DNA from: Buttiauxella ferragutiae | GTDB lineage: Bacteria > Pseudomonadota > Gammaproteobacteria > Enterobacterales > Enterobacteriaceae | Strand: one strand, 5' to 3' | Length of the DNA stretch: 64,000 nt | Assembly (NCBI RefSeq): GCF_001654915.1 | Contig: NZ_LXEQ01000065.1 | In this document: in pieces, positions 59,884 through 64,000 of the stretch | How positions within the stretch are numbered: the first letter of the stretch is position 1 | Layout: each line of letters begins with the position of its first letter | The notes under the pieces: model-generated | Databases searched by the model: none | Told to the model about the DNA's origin: nothing | What the model saw: only the letters and a program-made list of their open reading frames with translations | Made by a program: the position numbers and the translations under genes

Positions 59884-60687
59884 TTACTTCAGCTCAGGTT
59901 TGCCGGGACGGAATTCGACTAGTAGAGGGTTATGGTCAGATGCGCGAGTCACCAGAACAGAGGCTTCTGTGACGTTCAAACCACGGTAAAACACGAAATC
60001 GAGTGGGCGCCCAAATGCACGACGGCGATGATCATCAGTGAAGCGCACTTCGCGTAATGTCATTTCACGAGCGAAGCGGTAAAGCGCATTCATACGTGGG
60101 CGGCTCCAGGCATTGAAATCCCCTGCCATGATAACTGGGCCGTTATGGTGACCAATTTGGTCGCCAATTGGACCAAGTTGTTTGCTGTACACATCCACGC
60201 CGAGACTAAAGTTCACAGCATGAATATTAACGACCATCAACAGCCGCCCATCAGGTAATGGATAAACTGTCACTAATGCGGATTTAGATAGACGTAAAAT
60301 CGGTTCTCTTTCGCGTAATGGACAGCAATAAACAGGATGTGCCGCAGATAACGTCATGACGCCTGAAGGATGTTGAGGCAATACAAAAGCCGGTACCTGG
60401 TCTGCCGCCAGATAATTACTGGTGGCAAATCTAACCAGTTCAGGCGTAGTTTGCGCTTCTTGCAATAAAACCAGGTGGGCATCTTTCCCGAAATTTTGCA
60501 GCACTGAAAGCCATTCTGCGCGCTGTTGCTTGAAGATGTTCCATACCAATACTTTTAATGATGCCTCACTCGGCAGGGGTTCTCCGGGCGGCAATGCCTG
60601 ACCTATAGTCGCAAATGAGCCTGGAGGCAGAATGCGTTCTGCTGGCTGACCGGCAACATATCTCATGGCATAAGTATTTTTGCGCAC
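59884..60687 (-). CDS. yafD: YafD, endonuclease/exonuclease/phosphatase-fold protein
   Basis: A 267-residue protein with the EEP fold: VWNIFKQQRAEW near residue 50, LLQEAQTTPELV, VNIHAVNFSLGVDVY, GDFNAWSRPRMNALYRF and SDHNPLLVEF, which include the expected catalytic Glu, Asp and His residues. E. coli YafD is reported to help survival of envelope or complement-like stress in pathogenic strains, but its substrate is unclear. I place the start at a GTG (60687) giving the E. coli N-terminus RKNTYAMRYVAGQPAERILPPGSFA, with GGAG upstream. Confidence 0.9.
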   Translation of the reverse strand: MRKNTYAMRYVAGQPAERILPPGSFATIGQALPPGEPLPSEASLKVLVWNIFKQQRAEWLSVLQNFGKDAHLVLLQEAQTTPELVRFATSNYLAADQVPAFVLPQHPSGVMTLSAAHPVYCCPLREREPILRLSKSALVTVYPLPDGRLLMVVNIHAVNFSLGVDVYSKQLGPIGDQIGHHNGPVIMAGDFNAWSRPRMNALYRFAREMTLREVRFTDDHRRRAFGRPLDFVFYRGLNVTEASVLVTRASDHNPLLVEFRPGKPELK

Positions 60688-60837
60688 GTTTTTACTAATG
60701 ACTCCTGTAACCAAAGAAGCCTCCACATCGAAGGCTGTCTTTCAGTTATAGGGACTTTAGAGTCGAGTTTCAACGACCAATTCAAACCATTGCTGAACAA
60801 GACCGTAAGTAATTGCTAACAATCTGGCTCGCGTAGG

Positions 60838-62013
60838 TTAACCGATAGCAATTTCACGGCGTGTATCAAGCCGACCACTGAAGTTAATTAACAGTAATGC
60901 ACCAGCGACAATAACCGCCCCGATCCATGGGGTTTGCTCCAAACCAAAGCTTTGCACTGTTTGTCCGCCAATAATCGATCCTAATGCTATCCCAATATTA
61001 AATGCGGCAATATTTAGTCCAGAGGCAACATCTACCGCATTTGGGGTATATTCCTCTGCTTTCTGCACCACGTAGACCTGCAAAGCAGGCACATTTCCGA
61101 AGGCAAAAACCCCCATAATCAGCACTGTGACTAACGATCCAACATGTGAACTCGCGGTAAATTGAAACACTAAAAGTAATACAGCAAGTGAAGCAAAAAT
61201 AAACTTCAATGCAGGTACTGCACCATGGCGATCTGCAAGTTTACCTCCCCAGATATTGCCAATCGCAACAGAAACGCCGTAGCCCAATAAAATCCAACCT
61301 ACTGCCGCCGGTGAATAACCTGCAAGGTCTTGCATCATCGGAGCCAGGAAGGTGAATGCGGTAAACACACCGCCATAGCCCAGCGCAGTGATCGCATAAA
61401 TGATCAGCAAGCGAGGATGGGTCATCACTTTTAATTGATCTTTAAGGCTAGCGACTGCTCGCATCGGGATATCTTTAGGAACCAGAATAGTGCTGCTAAT
61501 TAAGGCAATAACTCCGATAACAGATACCGCAAGGAAGGTTTCACGCCAGCCGAAATGCTGGCCGATATACGTCCCAAGTGGAACACCTGTCACCAGGGCA
61601 ACGGTTAAACCACCAAACATAATCGCTATCGCTGAGGCAGCTTTCTCCTTAGGTACGAGGCTTGTTGCAATCGTGGAGCCAATTGAAAAGAACACTCCGT
61701 GTGTCAGACCCGTCAGCAGACGAGCAACAACCAATGTTTCATAGTTTGGTGACAGCCAGGCTAACAAATTGCCTGCAGTGAAAAGTGCCATTAAACCTAC
61801 CAACAGCTGTTTGCGTGGGAGTTTTCCTGTCAGAGCAGTTAATACCGGTGCTCCGACGGCAACACCCAATGCGTAAATTGAAACCAGTAACCCAGCAGAA
61901 GGTAGTGAAATTGAAAGTTGATCGGCAATTGTTGGCACCAACCCAACAATAACGAATTCGGTAGTACCGATAGCAAATGCACTGATAGTCAGTGCCCATA
62001 GTGCCAGTGGCAT
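60838..62013 (-). CDS. DHA1-family MFS transporter (YdhP/AraJ-like)
   Basis: A 391-residue inner-membrane transporter with 12 helices. The start MPLALWALTISAFAIGTTEFVIVGLVPTIA and the GKLPRKQLLV loop are typical of the YdhP/AraJ group of sugar or drug exporters. Substrate unknown. It is divergent from yafC (LysR) with a 104-base gap, the classical layout of a regulated exporter. It is absent from this position in E. coli, where yafC and yafD are neighbours. Confidence 0.87.
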   Translation of the reverse strand: MPLALWALTISAFAIGTTEFVIVGLVPTIADQLSISLPSAGLLVSIYALGVAVGAPVLTALTGKLPRKQLLVGLMALFTAGNLLAWLSPNYETLVVARLLTGLTHGVFFSIGSTIATSLVPKEKAASAIAIMFGGLTVALVTGVPLGTYIGQHFGWRETFLAVSVIGVIALISSTILVPKDIPMRAVASLKDQLKVMTHPRLLIIYAITALGYGGVFTAFTFLAPMMQDLAGYSPAAVGWILLGYGVSVAIGNIWGGKLADRHGAVPALKFIFASLAVLLLVFQFTASSHVGSLVTVLIMGVFAFGNVPALQVYVVQKAEEYTPNAVDVASGLNIAAFNIGIALGSIIGGQTVQSFGLEQTPWIGAVIVAGALLLINFSGRLDTRREIAIG

Positions 62014-62117
62014 GATTTACTCCATAGCAGGTGTCTTTTGATGGCACGCAGTATGGCAAGGTGGTTAAATAACAAAAATATGCAAAATCTCAATACAATT
62101 TTGTCTCAGGAGCAATA

Positions 62118-63020
62118 ATGAAAGCCACCTCTGAAGAACTGGCAATTTTTGTCGCCGTTGTGGAAAACGGAAGTTTCAGTCGTGCGGCAGTGCAACTCGA
62201 ACAAGCAAATTCAGCTGTGAGTCGTTCGGTAAAGAAACTAGAGATGAAGTTGGGTGTGACACTTCTTAATCGTACAACGCGCCAGTTGAGCTTGACTGAG
62301 GAAGGTGAGCGCTATTTCCGCCGCGTACAGCAGATCTTGCAAGATATGACCACCGCAGAAAATGAGTTGATGGAAACCAGACAAAGCCCGCGTGGTTTAC
62401 TGCGTATCGATGCTGCCACACCAGTAATGCTACATCTTTTAATGCCGTTGATTAAACCATTCCGTGAACGTTACCCGGATGTGACACTTTCTCTCATTTC
62501 ATCAGAAACATTCATAAATCTGATTGAGCGCAAAGTAGATGTTGCTATACGCGCAGGTACTTTGACTGACTCAACTCTACGAGCCAGACCGCTTTTTACC
62601 AGCCGCCGTAAAATTATCGCATCACCAGAATATTTAGCGCAGCATGGCTTACCACAATGTGCAGAAGATCTTCAGGATCATATTTGCCTGGGTTTTTCTG
62701 AGACGGAGAGTTTGAATAAATGGCCTGTCGCACAGTCTGATGGGTTACGGTATGACATAACACCAGGAATAACCTCAAACAGTGGTGAGACTCTCAAGCA
62801 ACTTTGCCTGAATGGGAATGGGATAGCCTGCCTTTCTGACTATATGATTAACAGGGAAATTGCTGAGGGGAGGTTTGTCGAATTACTGGCGGATAAGTTA
62901 CTGCCGGTAGAGATGCCATTTAGCGCGGTGTATTACAGTGATCGTGCCGTGAGTAGTCGGATACGAGCGTTCATTGATTTTCTGAGTGAACATGTTCAAC
63001 AGCCCCCGCAGGGGCTGTAA
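62118..63020 (+). CDS. yafC: LysR-family regulator YafC
   Basis: A 300-residue LysR regulator: N-terminal winged helix (residues 1-60: LAIFVAVVENGSFSRAAVQLEQANSAVSRSVKKLE) and a periplasmic-binding-like effector domain (about 90-295). It is clearly E. coli YafC (ATSEELAIFVAVVE; RGLLRIDAATPVMLHLLMPLIKPFRERYPDV). The target is unknown in E. coli; here the divergent transporter is the natural candidate. It ends seven bases before convergent dkgB. Confidence 0.92.
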   Translation: MKATSEELAIFVAVVENGSFSRAAVQLEQANSAVSRSVKKLEMKLGVTLLNRTTRQLSLTEEGERYFRRVQQILQDMTTAENELMETRQSPRGLLRIDAATPVMLHLLMPLIKPFRERYPDVTLSLISSETFINLIERKVDVAIRAGTLTDSTLRARPLFTSRRKIIASPEYLAQHGLPQCAEDLQDHICLGFSETESLNKWPVAQSDGLRYDITPGITSNSGETLKQLCLNGNGIACLSDYMINREIAEGRFVELLADKLLPVEMPFSAVYYSDRAVSSRIRAFIDFLSEHVQQPPQGL

Positions 63021-63027
63021 TGGGTAA

Positions 63028-63831
63028 TCAATCCCACTCAGGAGCCAAACCTTCTGGGCTAACCAGCCGGTCATTGCAATCCAGAGCAGCAATAGTAGTC
63101 ATATCTTCAGTATCGAGAAGCACAGCCTGTGCTTGTAAATTACTTTGCAAATTCTCGCGCTTAGTCGAAGAAGGAATGACTGCGTAACCCAACTGCATTG
63201 CCCACGCTAAAATAACCTGGGCCGGAGTCGCATTATGTTTCAGTGCAATCTGGCTAATCACTTCGTCTTTCAGAGCCTTGCCATAGGCAAGCGTCATATA
63301 TGACGTTATATGAATCCCCTGCTCTTGTGCCCATTCAACTACCTTGCGATTCTGTAAGTAAGGTGAAAGCTCAATCTGGTTAGTTGCAATATTTTCAGCC
63401 CCAACGGTATCAATAGCCTTCTGCATCAGATCAATATTGAAGTTAGAAACACCAATATGGCGAGTCAAGCCTTCACTTTTTGCTTCCAACAATGCCTGCA
63501 TGAATTCTTCTACCGAAACAGCATTATTCGGTGAAGGCCAGTGAATAAGTGTCATATCAACGTATGGCGTACGCAGTTTACGCAAACTTTCCTTCAGACT
63601 TGGAATTAATTGGTCTTTGCCAAGATTCTCAATCCAAATTTTGGTGGTGAGAAACAGTTCATCACGCCCCACTCCACTTTCTTCAATCGCCTGGCCGACT
63701 GCAGCTTCATTATCATAGATTTGAGCTGTATCTACGGCACGGTATCCCAGTTCAAGAGCAGTTTTTACCGATGCGATAACAACGTCGTCTTTTAAGCGAA
63801 AAGTACCTAAACCAAATGCAGGAATTGTCAT
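63028..63831 (-). CDS. dkgB: 2,5-diketo-D-gluconate reductase B / methylglyoxal reductase
   Basis: Aldo-keto reductase of 267 residues, NADPH-dependent, reducing 2,5-diketogluconate and methylglyoxal. The AKR tetrad is in DTAQIYDNEAAVG (Asp, Tyr), TKIWIENL (Lys) and MTLIHWPSP (His). The C-terminal VIPSSTKRENLQSNLQAQ binds the cofactor. The same gene follows rrnH in E. coli, which fits the terminator at the window edge. Confidence 0.95.
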   Translation of the reverse strand: MTIPAFGLGTFRLKDDVVIASVKTALELGYRAVDTAQIYDNEAAVGQAIEESGVGRDELFLTTKIWIENLGKDQLIPSLKESLRKLRTPYVDMTLIHWPSPNNAVSVEEFMQALLEAKSEGLTRHIGVSNFNIDLMQKAIDTVGAENIATNQIELSPYLQNRKVVEWAQEQGIHITSYMTLAYGKALKDEVISQIALKHNATPAQVILAWAMQLGYAVIPSSTKRENLQSNLQAQAVLLDTEDMTTIAALDCNDRLVSPEGLAPEWD

Positions 63832-63971
63832 TTTTACCTCGTTGGGGGATATATATTTGTTATACGAGGATTATGGAGGTGATTACTTTGCTAAAAAAGA
63901 GATCCAAATGCAGAAGATATTTGCGAAATTAACAATAATAAGAAAATTTCCAGTGAATTTTAGACGGCAAA

Positions 63972-64000
63972 AAGCCCTGAGTCTAAAAGACTCAGGGCTT
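63972..64000 (-). terminator. Terminator of a transcript entering from the right (probably rrn-tRNA-Asp)
   Basis: AAGCCCTGAGTC (63972-63983) and GACTCAGGGCTT (63989-64000) form a perfect 12-pair stem; on the minus strand it is followed by TTTGCC. In E. coli the rrnH operon and tRNA-Asp lie directly upstream of dkgB, so this probably ends that transcript. The gene itself is outside the window. Confidence 0.75.

Noticed and set aside
1..64000. Prophage, transposon or toxin-antitoxin loci
   Set aside because: No integrase, transposase, phage structural or recognisable toxin-antitoxin gene pair is seen on either strand.

Overview
This window is chromosomal DNA from a member of the Enterobacteriaceae. 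Gene content and order match the Escherichia coli segment running from rrnH/dkgB to aroL, read in reverse: aroL-yaiI-proC-dgcC-psiF-iraP-ddlA-yaiZ-yaiY-yaiW-sbmA-ampH-yaiV, then proA-proB-phoE-crl-frsA-gpt-pepD-dinB-yafK-yafJ-gmhA-fadE-yafV, then aspV-dnaQ-rnhA-yafS-gloB-mltD-yafE-yafD-yafC-dkgB. Genes E. coli lacks (a Na+-NQR operon and a purine/allantoin catabolic cluster) exclude Escherichia. The look is that of a Klebsiella/Kluyvera/Buttiauxella-type relative with moderate GC, but the genus cannot be fixed from sequence reading alone. I see no insertion sequence, prophage, integrase or CRISPR array.

Layout. 1-9.3 kb: amino-acid genes (aroL, proC), signalling genes (dgcC, iraP), D-Ala-D-Ala ligase and small membrane or secreted proteins. 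9.3-12.5 kb: a marR-emrA-emrB type efflux operon placed between yaiW and sbmA, with a perfect palindromic operator on its promoter. 12.5-18.1 kb: sbmA, an isochorismatase-family hydrolase, lpxP, a small secreted protein, ampH and iprA (yaiV). 18.2-21.1 kb: a large AIDA-type autotransporter at the yaiT/upaC/ehaC locus, directly beside proBA; the long E. coli segment that normally separates them is absent. 24-30.5 kb: phoE with Pho box, crl, frsA, gpt, pepD, and dinB with LexA box. 30.6-36.7 kb: nqrABCDEF-nqrM, tightly packed and without apbE. 37-43 kb: yafK, yafJ, gmhA, fadE with FadR site, yafV.

The most interesting block is 42.9-54.5 kb, between yafV and tRNA-Asp: a complete lower urate/allantoin nitrogen-scavenging system. 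hpxJ, a fused allantoate amidohydrolase-OHCU decarboxylase, and hiuH form one operon; hpxU encodes an RpiR-type regulator; hpxWXYZ runs divergently; hpxA-hpxB and an NCS1 permease form a second divergent pair. I read sigma-54 type -24/-12 promoters in front of hpxJ, hpxW and the permease, NtrC-like palindromes upstream of two of them, and a 12-bp motif shared by the hpxU-hpxW and hpxJ control regions that could be the HpxU operator. Together these suggest uptake of allantoin (or a related compound), racemisation and ring opening, conversion to ureidoglycine and oxalurate, and, by analogy with the cyanuric-acid enzymes AtzG/AtzE/AtzH, conversion of oxalurate to oxamate and then oxalate plus ammonia. 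The last steps are a hypothesis.

54.6-64 kb: tRNA-Asp(GTC), dnaQ/rnhA, yafS, gloB, mltD, yafE, yafD, a DHA1 transporter divergent from the LysR gene yafC, and dkgB. The last bases are a terminator hairpin pointing left, as expected if an rrn operon with a trailing tRNA-Asp lies just beyond the right edge.
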